Positions 1-11,379 of a stretch of 64,000 bases of DNA are shown here, in pieces (position 1 is the first letter of the stretch; each line of letters opens with the position of its first letter). The DNA comes from Trichobilharzia regenti. Taxonomy: Eukaryota > Platyhelminthes > Trematoda > Strigeidida > Schistosomatidae. The notes below the pieces were generated by a model that was not told where the DNA came from, searched no databases, and saw only the letters and a program-made list of their open reading frames with translations. Position numbers and translations under genes: made by a program. The stretch lies in contig OX235262.1 of the NCBI GenBank assembly GCA_944472135.2, positions 85,162,903 to 85,226,902 of the forward strand, given 5' to 3'.

Positions 1-1372
1 TTATGCTCCTGTCCATCTCAAGCAAAACACTAAGCCGCATCATCCTGGAGAGAATCAAACAAGCCAACCTGGATGAAACACTTCGACCGAAACAGGCCGG
101 ATTCAGGGGAAACAAATCATGTATTGATCAAATCGCCACTCTACGAATCATCATTGAACAAAGCTTAGAATGGCAGTCACCTCTCTATCTCAATTTCATC
201 GACTTTGATAAGGCCTTCGACAGCGTCGATCGAGTGGTCATTGGCAACTACTTCGCTACTACGGGGTCCCATCGACAATTATACATCTCATCCAACAGTT
301 ATACGACAATGCTGCACTGCATGCCAAGTAATCCACAACGGGAAACTTACGGAATCCATCGAAGTGAGGCCGGGAGTGCGACAAGGCTGTCCACTATCAC
401 CAATGATTTTCCTGATTGCAGTAGATTGGATAATGCGACAGACAGCGGGCCAGGCAACGAGGAAAGCGGCATAAAATGGACTCACACAAAAAACTTGGAG
501 GATTTGGACTTCCCCGATGATATATGTCTGATTTCCCGTAAACTGGAAGATATGCAAGTGAAAAGCAACAAGTTGGCACAAGAAGAATCAAAGATAGGAC
601 TTCAGGTGAACATGGAGAAAACAGAGTTGGGTGATATAGATTCCTGGCCAACACCAACAGCAACAACAACAGACAACAATCAGCCAGCATAAATGGGAGG
701 AACCTGAAAGAAATAACCTCCTTTACCTACCTACCCACCTGGGAGGCATAGTTTCAACTACAGGCGGGCAAAACTGATGAGGACATCAAAGTGAGGATCG
801 TCGGGAAAGTTGGAGAAGCTTCATTGCCCTCAAGTCCGTGTGGAGGTCAACAGAACTCACCATCAAAACGAGTATTAGATCCGGATTTTCAACTCCAATG
901 TGAAGTCAGTCAGTGCCACTCACTATACGGATCAGAGACTTGCACAGCGCGTCATGAAGAGCATCTCAAACAAACGACAGACCTTCATTAACAGTTGTCT
1001 TCGCTCAATACTCAAGATCAGATGGCTGACCAGAAAAGATCAGCAACAGGGATCTCTGGGAGCGAACTAACCAGGAACCGATTGTGAAACAAATAAGCAG
1101 GAAGAAATGGAGATGGATTGACTGGCCATACTCTGAGGAAACCATCAAGTGAGTGATATCACTAGACAAGCCATTGCTCGAGTGGAACCTGAAAGGGAAA
1201 CGGCGACTCGGTCGTCCAAGGGTGACTTGGAGGAGGTAATGTGAAGAGGAGATGAGAGCATGTGGGCAGACTTGGAGCGGGGTGGAAAAGTTGGCAGAAA
1301 ACCGAACGCAATGGAGACGCGTGGCTGAAGCCCTATGTTCCTCTCGGAACTAAAGGATATAATAATAATAAC
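1..1372 (+). pseudogene. RTE-clade LINE, 3' half, frameshifted (copy R1)
   Basis: This is the reverse transcriptase part and 3' end of an RTE/SR2-like non-LTR retrotransposon; the window edge cuts off its 5' side. Visible RT pieces are FIDFDKAFDSVDR near 198-236, GVRQGCPLSP near 370-400 in another frame, and the catalytic block as FPDDICLIS near 508-535, where the usual FADD alanine is proline. The C-terminal region (RPRVTWRR-like, ALCSSRN-like) is scattered over all three frames. Most frameshifts relative to the intact copy at 18993-22061 are small insertions, often of 4 nt (for example 904-917, 1024-1031, 1150-1156). It ends in an (AAT)n tail at about 1356-1371, typical of RTE. It is dead, and shares several insertions with the copies at 38.6 kb, 52 kb and 63 kb. 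Confidence 0.9.
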
Positions 1373-1764
1373 ATTCACATGAACAAGCAAAAGATTAAAA
1401 CCAATGTTATAACAATTTACTCCCGAAATTTAATGTTAATTAATGATGTGATTACTGATTATGGATTTATACATATTACTGGTGAGGTGATATGTATGGT
1501 ATCAAATGGAAAAAGTGTAATTTTACAGTCTTTCAGTGATAATTATCTGCCTTTTACAATCTCTCATCCATACACATTCTGTGTACATTCATTTTCATCG
1601 CTTTTATGCATTTTAGAAAAATAAAATTCATTAAACACACACTGAGAGATGAAATCTGATGTTTTAAGATGATTGTGTGAAACATAAGCACTGTATCACT
1701 GAAGGAAGATATCAAGAAGTGTTAAGGAGATCTAAATGATTGTACAGAGTGATAAGTCAGCACC

Positions 1765-1885
1765 ACTCACCTTTTGAAATGGTTCCAAACCCAGGAAAAG
1801 AGATAAGGTTGGACGAGTGACTAGCGACACCACCTTGGAAAACTAATCCAACCACTACAGAAACTTCGAAGCATAACAAAAATAT
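1765..1885 (+). repeat. Degenerate SINE-A body
   Basis: The order of short blocks (AGGTTGGAC, GCGACACCACC, CTACAGAAACTTCGAAGC) follows the SINE-A body seen at 3720-3800. No tRNA-like head remains. The match is weak and judged by eye. Confidence 0.4.
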
Positions 1886-1964
1886 AAGGGGTGGAGTGAC
1901 TCCGGCTTATGGAAGCCTTCGGAATGCCGATGTATCTTCCTCTGATGAGAGAAAAAATAAGCAT

Positions 1965-2110
1965 GGGGATTCGTGTGAGGAGGAGATTAGAGCCTATAGG
2001 TAATCATGCGGTCAGCTAAAGAGGGCGACAGAGAATAGGACGAAATGGGAATGTGTTGTTGGAACCCTGCATCCTGCACATAACCCTAAGATCATCTTGG
2101 AGTCATTATA
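1965..2110 (+). pseudogene. Remnant of an RTE-type C-terminus
   Basis: The conceptual translation keeps the order CEEEIRA, CGQLKRATENRTKWECV and LHPAHN. This parallels the C-terminal EEEMKACGQTWSRV...WRCAAEALCSSRN of the intact RTE at 21950-22060. It is more diverged than copy R1 just upstream, so it is probably an older or different RTE-like family. Confidence 0.45.
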
Positions 2111-2620
2111 ACGGACTGTTAAACACATCCAGTGGTAAGTCTGTCAAGGTTTTATCTTCATTATTACTATAGTTCTCTATTTAGTGTCATGACTGTCTCC
2201 ATTTTCAACTTCATGTGAACATAGACATACAATATGAATTTGTGTTTATAACAGCATTGATAATAGCTTAATGCGATAAAAGTGTTCATTACGGAAACAT
2301 AAATCTGTGCCAAATAACTATTGTTTACTTGTAAACATAGTTATAAAGTAAATAAAAATTATAATTTCGAATTAATTATTGCTTTGTTGAATGAGAACTG
2401 TCGGTTAATATTATCCATATCAAAACACTATCTCATGCTAACGTAAAATTTTAAGTATTTAGTTATGATGCCATAAAGTGGAAATTTCATTACGTCAGCT
2501 TTTTTTTCCAACGTCTGGTGAATTTTATTCCAAGTGTTGGTTAGGTTAGTTTCAATTTTTGTTTGATCATCAAGTGGCATCAGTAGTGAAACATTGAAAA
2601 AGGTCGAAATTCATGTACCA
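2111..2620. other. No recognisable feature
   Basis: AT-rich DNA with stop codons in all frames. I see no repeat shared with the rest of the window. Confidence 0.5.
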
Positions 2621-2624
2621 CTAG

Positions 2625-3062
2625 ATTCTGTCCCAATAGCTGAATAGCAGTGTACTCTCCTCAGAACCTGAAAGTTCCGGGTTCGTTTCTTGAGGGTGTC
2701 ATAAGCATTTAATACTGCAGAGTGCCATACTGAGACGAAATAGCTGTCTAGTATTCGTTGGTCTTATCTAATTGATCCTAGTTGGTGATAGATTCTAACC
2801 CGAAGTTCTATTTCAGTTTTTAAAAAAATCATTTCATCATGAGTTGATATCAGTTAGAGAACCAATAGAAAACCTGTGAGTACTAGAGAGGTGTTTCGTC
2901 CTAGTTTGGGACTCTTCACAGTATTCACCCATCGAGGTTCGAGTTCCAAACTAGGACGAAACAGCTATCTAGTACTCCCAGATTTTTTAATGGTTCTCTG
3001 CACGATGTCGGCTCAACCAATCGGCTCCAACCAATCGAACAAAATCCCTACGAAACCAATAC
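2625..3062. repeat. SINE-B pieces, with an inverted hammerhead pair
   Basis: The part at 2625-2760 is a plus-strand tRNA-like head (B-box-like GGTTCGTTTC near 2680) followed by a GACGAAATAGCTGTC hammerhead remnant. Next, 2836-2925 is a minus-strand hammerhead tail and 2935-3062 a plus-strand one, so the stem-II blocks face each other: CGTCCTAGTTTGGGA at about 2897 and TCCAAACTAGGACG at about 2944. Further SINE-B tail words (AATGGTTCTCT, CCAATCGAACAAAATCCCTAC) follow. The group is rearranged and unlikely to be active. Confidence 0.65.
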
Positions 3063-3615
3063 TTAAAAAGCATTCATTGTTTGTAAGTGTGTTTAGGTAC
3101 TAATTTCTTTGCTGGGACATGAAGAGTAACAAGTATGTGAGATAATATCATTAATTGTAACAAAAGTTATGAACACTGCTAAATGTTTTTCATTTGTGAA
3201 CGTTTCACCAAGAGACATCATGACGACTTCAGCACTAAGTTTAACGAGAAGTAAGACCTATTCACAAATAGCATAAAAATTTAGTTACTCATCAGGCGGT
3301 AACATAAAATACAAGGTCAGAACAAACAAAACAAACATTCCTCTCGTCAATTACAACTAAAATGGGAAAGAGAAATAGGCACCCAAATATTCATACAACT
3401 GGAAAATACGTCTCACTCCACAGTAGAGTTATTGCCAAAGTTACTATCAGTCTTGGGGATGAAACATTTACAGTGAAATTGTACGATTCGAGGAACGATA
3501 AGGTATTTCCATTCACATACAGATCTACAAATTTTCAATATTATTTCAGAGGAAATCATATTAAGCGAGGTATGGAAACTCTAAATAGTTTAAATATAGC
3601 AAACTAGCGAAATGA

Positions 3616-3852
3616 GAGGTGCGTCGGTGGCATAGTGGTTAGGACGCTCGTCGACCATGCACATGGTCCGGGGTTCGATCACCGGCCAATGCACTCATCT
3701 ACCTCGTTAAGACAGAAATAATGCTGGTAAAGAGGAAAGGTTGGACATTGGCCAGCAACCCCATCCTGTAAAAAATAAACAATGCTACGGAAACTTCAAG
3801 CCACTAGCTTGAAGCCCTATGTTCCACTGGGAATGTGAAGGAAAAAACGAAA
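3616..3852 (+). repeat. SINE-A, tRNA-derived, with RTE-like tail
   Basis: The tRNA-like head starts at about 3619. A-box-like TGGCATAGTGG is at 3628-3638 and the B box GGTTCGATC at 3672-3680, which fits an internal RNA polymerase III promoter. The body contains CAGAAATAATGCTGG and AGGAAAGGTTGGAC. The 3' end GAAGCCCTATGTTCCACTGG (about 3811-3830) resembles the 3' end of the intact RTE at 22035-22060, and an A-rich stretch follows. The best-preserved sister copy is at 35452-35693. Confidence 0.85.
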
Positions 3853-4935
3853 TGAGAACATGGGTAAAACAAATAAGATACAAAATAAATCAGAAAGTCT
3901 AAATATATTTACCGAAATGAAAAAGACTTGGAATGTGTTTACCATTGCAAAAAAAGAGGCACTCAGTGACAATCAACTTATCGCATAACAGTAAAAGCAT
4001 ACTCACTAGGTTTTGTTGCTATGAAGCGTTGCTATCTGAAAAATACCAAATATCCAAGTGACAGTGAAAAGAAATGCCGATGGGGTTTTTATAAGCGATA
4101 AGAAAAATGAAAGGAAACCATCTCAGACAAAACCATAGTGGTAGGAATTCCGTTTATTTGAAATAAACTGGTCAGACTTATAGTTTAGAAAATGTTTCCA
4201 CCCTCTGTTTGAAATATATCGGTAATTAATGGAACGAATTCGTTCTTTACAGACGTATGACTGTCTTTTAAGCATAACCTAAGATTCCAATTCGACCTAT
4301 GGACTGAGAAGTGAACCATTGCACTGTTTATTGAAAGATATTTGAAGATACAAGAAATGGGAAAATGACCAACTGACTGAATGATGACACGTATCCTGAG
4401 TGATCTGATGTTTTTCAAGCGAAATTATTATCGTTATACAGTGCTGACAGGCTTAAATCAGCACGAAACGATTGTCTATACTACTTATCAGTTATTAGCA
4501 AGGATACCTATCAGGAAATCAATAAAAGTCCTTACAAAGTCCATAATCCACTAAGTCGAACGAAAGTAGGTTAATTTTAAGAAAAGGATTATGGGTTGTT
4601 TACTAGCGAACAAATCACAGAATAATTTATATTATCTACAATAGCAGCGAACGAATAATTTTCCCTCTCTATTTAATGATGTGTAACATAAGAGAATAAC
4701 AGTAAATGAAATCAAATTTTAGTTTCAGTTCAATGAAACGGGTGACCTCAATTCACCTAAACCAAAGGATCCAACGGAGTTGTAATTTTAAGGGTAATTT
4801 TAATATAGTGTTAATATTTCGAAAATCTGATAGACATATATAGATGCATTGGTTATGGGCAAATTAATGTGGAAAAATAGAATAACCGATAAGAAGGAAT
4901 TCGAGACCCAGTAGAAATGATTAACTATTTTTTGA
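3853..4935. other. No recognisable feature
   Basis: Anonymous AT-rich sequence. The small ORF at 4185-4418 on the minus strand has no motif I recognise and no repeat-family match. Confidence 0.5.
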
Positions 4936-4939
4936 TGTG

Positions 4940-5065
4940 GTTGTGTTCCCTGGGTTGGACCATTCAGTTGAGAGGCTTTTGTTCACCTCCTAGACAACAT
5001 CTTTAGTTCCTATATGGAATTCTCTATGGGTGATAAATCTGCCAATGTAGCCTTGGCTATGACTG
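4940..5065. repeat. Diverged repeat paired with 45640-45760
   Basis: The blocks AGTTGAGAGGCT, a T-rich spacer, CCTCCTAGACA and CATCTT follow the same order as at 45648-45695. I do not know the family. Confidence 0.5.
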
Positions 5066-5895
5066 ACCATCCTTAGAATATTTGTTATCCACGTGTTGAA
5101 TCATTTCAGTGATCTGAAAACTGGATTGTTATTATTATTATTAATTAGCATTTTATAAATACTGACATCGCGACAAGATCATAGATTCGACCTCTGGTGA
5201 GGTTATAGGCATCCACTGCTGATGAATCCAAGACTAGAGCAAAACTGCACTTAGTCCCAACGATTTATTAATTGCCACTAGTTCGTGAAATTAGTCCCAA
5301 TCTCCACAAACCCCATGAAGTGAAAAGAAAGTGTGAAACAACATTTTTTTAATGATTAATTTTCAAATATTTCGACTTGCTGTTTTCCGAAAATTCAAGT
5401 AATCAATTTTCATGAATGAAGATAGTTTTTTAACAGGATTTCAGGTTCCTGAAGAAGATTTCTTGCAAATGAAAAATAAATAGTCATACGTTCTATGCAC
5501 AAATTTTCTGAATCTCAAAAGTTAAATGATTTTTGCCAAAAAAACTATTCTATAATTTAAAAGTGACACTGACAGTATATTATTCACTCAATCTAGAAAT
5601 CAGACATTCTTAATAACATTACGAAATCAACTGTATTTATCCGGAAGGTACAGCAGCCTCTCTTATTTCCTTTTGAAAACACGGAGGAACTATTTTGTTT
5701 TGGGTTGTAAAACAGGAGTACAACTGCGAAGGTTGATAGGTATTGGGCTTGGTGCTAATCAAGTGTGTATTTAAAGAGTCGCGAACGATGAAGAAGCAAA
5801 TGAAAGAAAAATCTGACTAAGAAAAATAACAAACTGCTCTAATAACCATCTTCATTAGCCAGGAAAATGTAATCCGTATTCAAGTGTTGGTTTGA
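5066..5895. other. No recognisable feature
   Basis: Anonymous AT-rich DNA with a short ATT run near 5128-5142. No coding signal stands out. Confidence 0.45.
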
Positions 5896-5899
5896 AGGG

Positions 5900-6068
5900 A
5901 TTTGATTGGTTACAGGACTTCATCATGAGCTGACATTAGTTAGAGAACCATTGGAAAACCAACAGGGAGTACTGGACAGTTGTCTCGTCCTAGTTAGGCA
6001 CTCTTCATCAGTATGCACCCACCAGGATTCGAACCCAGGACCTTCTGGTTACAAGGCGAGCTCGTATT
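5900..6068 (-). repeat. SINE-B (tRNA head plus hammerhead), minus strand
   Basis: Reading the minus strand, an arm AAGGTCCTGGGTTCGAATCC (B box GGTTCGAATCC) is followed by GGGTGCATACTGATGAAGAG, then CTAACTAGGACGAGACAACTGTCCAGTACTCCC, and then the family tail with AATGGTTCTCTAACTAATGTCAGC. The hammerhead core is recognisable, but the second conserved block is GAGA instead of GAAA. Confidence 0.75.
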
Positions 6069-7295
6069 CTTTCCTATGTATGAGTCTATTTTGTCCCTCA
6101 AAACATGTCACACCAACTCAAGACCTCCTCTAATTTCATTTTTATACAGAAATCAGTGTTCCTTCTCTCTTAATTTGGATTATATTTTAAGGATAGACTT
6201 AAGGCGTTTAAATTTACAGAGCACAATATATTTGAATTCTATATGAGGTCTGATCCTCACTCTGGTCAACTGTTGGACCTCAGTATTTCTTCTTCACTGT
6301 CCCTGATTCTGATTTTGGATTTGAAAATGCTTCCTGTACATCTCGAACATTCTATGAGCTCTCTAGATTTCTTGGCATTTTAGAATCAATCAGTCATAAA
6401 TATAATTTTTTGCATATTGATCTGTTTATTGGATATATCACTCAGGGAAACAGTACTGAATGACTTTTTGAACACAATTTACATTTCAGATCTATACCAT
6501 ATCACCTTTCTATTTATGCAATTTGAAAGCATTTGATCAGTCTCAAAGCAACCTTTTCAACTAACCGATAGCAGATGGGAAAATTAGTAAAAAGCATGTC
6601 ATACTCCTTCTAGCTTAAGACTCTTCAGATTTGTGAACAGACACTGCAAAAATAAATTGATTGAAATACAAATAGATTCTACAGCTAGTATAAAACAGTC
6701 TAGTCGGTGAATTGGAAACTGCTGACTCTTGATTTCTAACTTCCATCAGTTTACTCCATCATCGTCATTTATCGTCGGTGAACAACTGTAGAGCGATTTG
6801 AAATGGTGGATCAAAACAACCGACATTCATTCATATGGAGAATTCATTAATCTTTCTAAATACAGGCTACGCAATACATCTTAATGTGATTTCAGAAGCA
6901 TATTGAATTGTATGAATTGAGTATTGCTAGCTATATGCACCTAAGTTTTTCACTCACAATAGACATTGTCACAACAAGCCACACAACTGTATGTATAACT
7001 TGCTTACACCTTTCTCTTAAGCTATGCGGAGATGTTTTGTAAGGTGTTTTGAAGCCTACACACGTTAATAAGCATCTTGAAATCTTGTCTATGGTTTTGG
7101 ATTCTGGATTAATGTTATTTTGACCTTATTTTGACTTATTTTCTTCCCCTCATTCCTTATGTCTTCGTTGTTTTTAATGCATATCCATATATTAGGTATG
7201 ATTAACGTGTTCAAAACGTGTTTGGCACATTAACTAAGAAAACGAATGTTTACAAATAATGATAATAACAATAACAACAACAATGCTAACTTAAT
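6069..7295. other. No recognisable feature
   Basis: Anonymous sequence with a short AAT/AAC-rich tract at 7258-7285. No RNA gene, repeat or protein motif was recognised. Confidence 0.45.
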
Positions 7296-7299
7296 TATT

Positions 7300-7450
7300 G
7301 GCTCTGATAAGCGAACTCGAGTCGTTGTGGTTTGAACGCAAGTAGTCGATCTCCGCGTCCCACTGTATAGCTGTCAGAAACCCCCTTGAGGGACGCACAG
7401 TCTCAAAATGCTCCAAACACAGTTATTCTGTTACAGCGGTTACAGGGTAA
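7300..7450. repeat. Diverged repeat paired with 42325-42430
   Basis: Shared blocks include TCGTTGT, a TCGA(T/C)CTC(C/T)GCGTC block, and ACTGT(A/G)TAGCTG. Family unknown; similarity judged by eye. Confidence 0.35.
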
Positions 7451-8310
7451 ATTTCCGGATAACCGAATGGAAAGTGGCGGATAGTGAACTCTCATATGCC
7501 AGATATGAAGCAGACAGTCCTTAGTGGTTTCGGTTAGTGACATAGCTATACTGCAGTTTAACAGAAATGGGAATTCATGACTCACTGAACCCCAACTGAG
7601 GGAGCCAGCTTCGTAAAATGAAAGTTCCGAATTTCAACATTGCTAAAGCTATCGATGCGCACTGCAGAGAAGTCGAGAAGAGGGTGGCACGTCTAGTGCT
7701 GGCTGATGTTCACTATTTCTCTAAATGATGTCGATCTGTGACGACATTTGCATTCGAATTTATCAAAATCCATATAGTACTTAAAATATAACCGGTAGCA
7801 TCATTTGAAATACATTCAAATCGGCGTATTGACATCAGTATGACTTTTAATTGACTACATCATCTCTTATTGGATGAAAACACATACCACCTTATATCGC
7901 CGTTTAATCTATGTACATTATATATTTTACCACTAACTAAGTAAGCTTAACTCACGATGTTTTCTATCCATATCTCATTCTGTCCATTCATAATTTCCTG
8001 ATGAATCACGTAGTCTTAAAATTTATGCTCCTCATTATCTCTTCGCTACCGTTGTCCCCTATTTTCCAGAAACGTTCACTGCATGACATTCATAATACTA
8101 GAAATTCATTATAGTTTACTAACTTAGCAGTTCAACTCATCTATTTACCATGATCACACTCTTAATTATAGTCTGACGTGTCTTCCAATGAACTTAAGCA
8201 TGTTAAATTACAGTGAATCTATCAACTTTTATTATTTAAGTTGTAAGTAGTCGACAAAATACCGACGAAATAAAATGTTTCCGATTTCTTCTGCTCCATG
8301 TGATGTTATT
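7451..8310. other. No recognisable feature
   Basis: Anonymous AT-rich sequence. The ORF at 7403-7585 on the minus strand is a chance reading frame. Confidence 0.45.
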
Positions 8311-8311
8311 C

Positions 8312-8500
8312 CTGCATCGGTAGCGCAGCGGTTGGGACTCGTGCCAACCAAACACATGGTCCGGGGTTCGATCCCTTGCCGACTCATACCCGATATCTGT
8401 GGTCGGCCTGCGAAATTTGGGCTACCGATATCACATGCTGAAAATTCCATACTTGTACCAAAAATACGGTGTAAAGTCAAGCTATAATCAAAAATATAGA
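8312..8500 (+). repeat. SINE-A2 (tRNA head, ATATCACATGCTGAAAATTCC body)
   Basis: The A-box-like TAGCGCAGCGGTTGG lies near 8321 and the B box GGTTCGATCCC at about 8365-8375. The body GGTCGGCCTGCGAAATTTGG, CTACCGATATCACATGC and CATACTTGTACCAAAAATAC is shared with the copies at 22.3, 30.4, 54.7, 60.4 and 61.0 kb. It ends AAGCTATAATCAAAAATA. Short ORFs on both strands here are shadows of the repeat. Confidence 0.85.
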
Positions 8501-8804
8501 TTTTATTAGGTGGTGGTTGAGTTTGAAGGGAAAAGCTTGATAGCCATAGAACACAAACGATTGACCTTCAGATTACTAACTCAATGCTTTACCTAGTGAC
8601 TCAGGCGTTGACTGGGTCATGATCTGTTATAATTGTGGCGAGATGACCGAGTTAATAGTTAGATATGATATTTCACTGAGTGAGTGAGCTATGGGCCACT
8701 GCTCTGCGTTCTACTACCACGAGTTTTTTCGCTTTACCTGTAATCATTATCCGTCTTAGTAGTCCATTAATGTAACAAAAATAACAAACAGTGTTTACCA
8801 AGGC

Positions 8805-9061
8805 TAATCAAAAACTGACTTTAGTGAGAGAACCATTGGACAGTTGTTTCTTCCTAGTCTGATCAGCATGCTGACCATACATCCAAAAAAGGGTATTCAC
8901 ATTTCTCTCACTTGTAACCTGAAGCTCCTGGGTTCACTTCCTCGTGGGATTATGAATGCGTGCTGCTGAAAAATCGCAAACGAGGACGAAACAGCTGTCC
9001 ACTACTCCCTAGTTTTCAGTTGTTCTCTAAATGAAGTCACTACGTGGTTAGTCCTGAAATT
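8805..9061. repeat. SINE-B fragments with a hammerhead-like unit
   Basis: The part at 8815-8880 is a minus-strand hammerhead-tail piece. From 8915 to 9061 a plus-strand copy carries a B-box-like GGGTTCACTTCC, then TGCTGCTGAAAAATCG, CGAGGACGAAACAGCTGTCC and ACTACTCCC. GAAA, palindromic stem III (CAGCTG) and the UC cleavage position are kept. The CTGATGA block is changed to CTGAAAA. Confidence 0.7.
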
Positions 9062-9427
9062 ATTCAAACCCCTGAAGACCAATAATTGAAAACGCTATAT
9101 TGTTTTCATGAAACCGTTTCTGAGCAGACGTACTCTGGAAAGCCGTGCAACACTTATCCTTATTATCAAGCAATGCATAATGTTTGCTGTAAAGAGTTTA
9201 AATTATTGCCAAACAATTGAAAGTTGTAGTCAACTTGATCAGTTATAATTAAAAGATTACTTGATGGTCAAATAAAAAGTGGACTGCTGCATTTCTTAAA
9301 ACTTAGTCTAAAGAATGAAATTTTAACAGTAGTAAGTGTCAGTTACTTGCCAGACACACTGATAATCTCAGTGTGCCATACATTTCAATACTTTACTAGT
9401 GGGAAAACGTTGAACAATCCATTTATT
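9062..9427. other. No recognisable feature
   Basis: Anonymous sequence between a SINE-B copy and a minus-strand RTE 3' end. Confidence 0.45.
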
Positions 9428-11378
9428 CTGACTGTTATTATTATTGTTCCCTTGGGTTCCTGGTGGAACATAGGGCTTCAACTGCACGTCTCCACTTGCT
9501 TCTGTCTTCTGATCTACTTTTCACCTGCATCCATGTTAGTCCACACTGCTTCAACTCCTATTCACACGATCTCTCCATGTCACCCTTGCACTGACGTCCC
9601 ACTCACCACTTCCCTTTCGGGTTCCACTCGAGCGATGGCCTGACGCGCAATGTCACCAACCGGCCTCCTCAACGAGTGTCCAATCCATCTCCACTTTCTC
9701 CTGCATATTTGTTGGTTGGCGATTGGTTCTTGTTTTGTTTGTCCGTAGCCACAGTTTCTTGTTGGTGATTCTTTCTGGCCCGGCCATCTCATTTTCAGTT
9801 TAGATCCAGTGAAGACAGTTGTTGATAAATGTCTGCAACAGGCTATTGGAAATATTCTTTGTGACCCACCCGCCAAGCTTCTGATCTGATCCGTATAGAA
9901 GAGCTGACTGACCTGACGTTTGTATTGAAAATCTGACCGAATTTTTTTGTTGATGCTGAGTGACGAAGATTTCCAGATTGGTTTCAGGTTGATGAATGTG
10001 TTTATCGCCTTCCGATCCTCCCGTAGTTGAGACAATGCTCAACGCTAGATAAGCGAATGAAGTAACCTCTTCCAAATCCCTCCCAATGGTGGTGATTGGC
10101 GCCGGATGTTGCTGCTGTTGTTGTTGCTGTTGGCTGGTTATTTTCATAACCTCCCTCTTGTCTATGTTCACTTGGAGTCCTGTCTTTGCCAGCTGCTTCT
10201 TCGACCAATTAATCGATTTTCGCTTGTAAGTCTTCGATTTTGTGACAGTGACATCAAACATAAATCATCCACGCGCGAAATCCACGTTCTTCAAGTCGCT
10301 CCAGGATATCCGTGTCTTCTCGTTTCCCACTGTCTGACACATAATCCAGTCAGTCCACCACAATTAGAAATAACATTGGTGATGATAAGCACCCTTGTCT
10401 GACTCCTGTTTTACTCCAAACCCCTCTATGAGTTTTCCGTTGTGGATCACTTGACATGTTCCGTTGTCGTACAGCTGTTGAATAAGGTTGATGAATATTT
10501 GTGGTACGCCGTAGCACTCGAGTAGTTTCCAAATTACTTAGTGGTCAGCGCTGTCGAAGGTCTTCTTGAAGTCCATGAAGTTGAGGTAGAGGTTTGATTG
10601 CCATTCCATGCTTATTCTGTGATGATGATGATGCGTAGAGTTGCAATTTGGTCAGAACATGATCTGCCTTTTCTGAATCTAGCTTGTTCTCGTCCGAGTT
10701 CTGTATCTAGGCATTCTCAATTCTCTCCAGGATGATGCGACTCAGGATTTTACTTGGCGTCGACAGGAGCATGATTCCTCACCAGTTCTTGCAGAGTGAG
10801 GCGTAAGTCGCCCTTCTTTGGTAGTTTCACGAGGTAACCTTTCTTCCAGTTAGTAGGCGCCTTTCCCTCCTTCCAGACCTTTTGCAATAATGGAGTCAGC
10901 ATGTCTGCTGTCGTCACAGGGTCCGCTTTCAGTGCTTAAGGGGGCATGCCATCCGCTCCAGCTGCTTTTCCAGCTTTCAGAAGCTTGACTGCATTTAAGA
11001 CTTCAGCTCTCGCTGGAGGACTGGTGTCAACTTGCAGTTGTGTGCGCGCTGTTGTTGGTATTTCTGGAGGGGTTGCAGGTAATGGTCAGTTCAAGAGTCC
11101 TTTGAAGTGATCCGCCCATTGTTTAATCTATTTCTCTCCTTGGCGATTGGGTTCCCTTGGCTGTCTTTTATAGGTTTCACTTGTGTTGATCTCTTCCCGG
11201 ATAGAGAGTTGGTTATCTGACATAGTGTCCTCAGGTCCTCCTTTTTGCCTGCTGCCTTTTCAGCGTCAGTGGCGAGGTTGTCGTAGAATTGTCTTTTGTC
11301 CTTCCTAACACTCTTTTTCACTTCGTTTTCCAGTGCTGTGTAAGTTGAGCTCAGCGTCTCCTTCTCTTCTGAAAGCAC
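9428..11378 (-). pseudogene. RTE-clade LINE, 5'-truncated, frameshifted (copy R2)
   Basis: On the minus strand this copy runs from the linker before the RT domain (EKETLSSTYTALENEVKKSVRKDKR-like, about 11365-11290) through the RT to a 3' tail with AATAATAATA at about 9440-9428. Pieces visible in different frames are KTGVRQGCLSSPM near 10400, LVGRSEDR-free finger region near 10800-10950, TGLQVNIDKREVMK near 10170, and WRWIGHSLRRP near 9690. The 3' end has GAACCCAAGGGAACAATAAT, unlike the intact copy at 22 kb, which marks a separate subfamily shared with 23.7 and 28.9 kb. The endonuclease half is missing, consistent with incomplete target-primed reverse transcription. Many frameshifts make it non-functional. 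Confidence 0.9.
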
Positions 11379-11379
11379 G

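Noticed and set aside
3362..3607. 81-codon ORF beginning MGKRNRHPN
   Set aside because: No recognisable domain, no clear relation to the neighbouring repeats, and no splice or promoter evidence; treated as unassigned.
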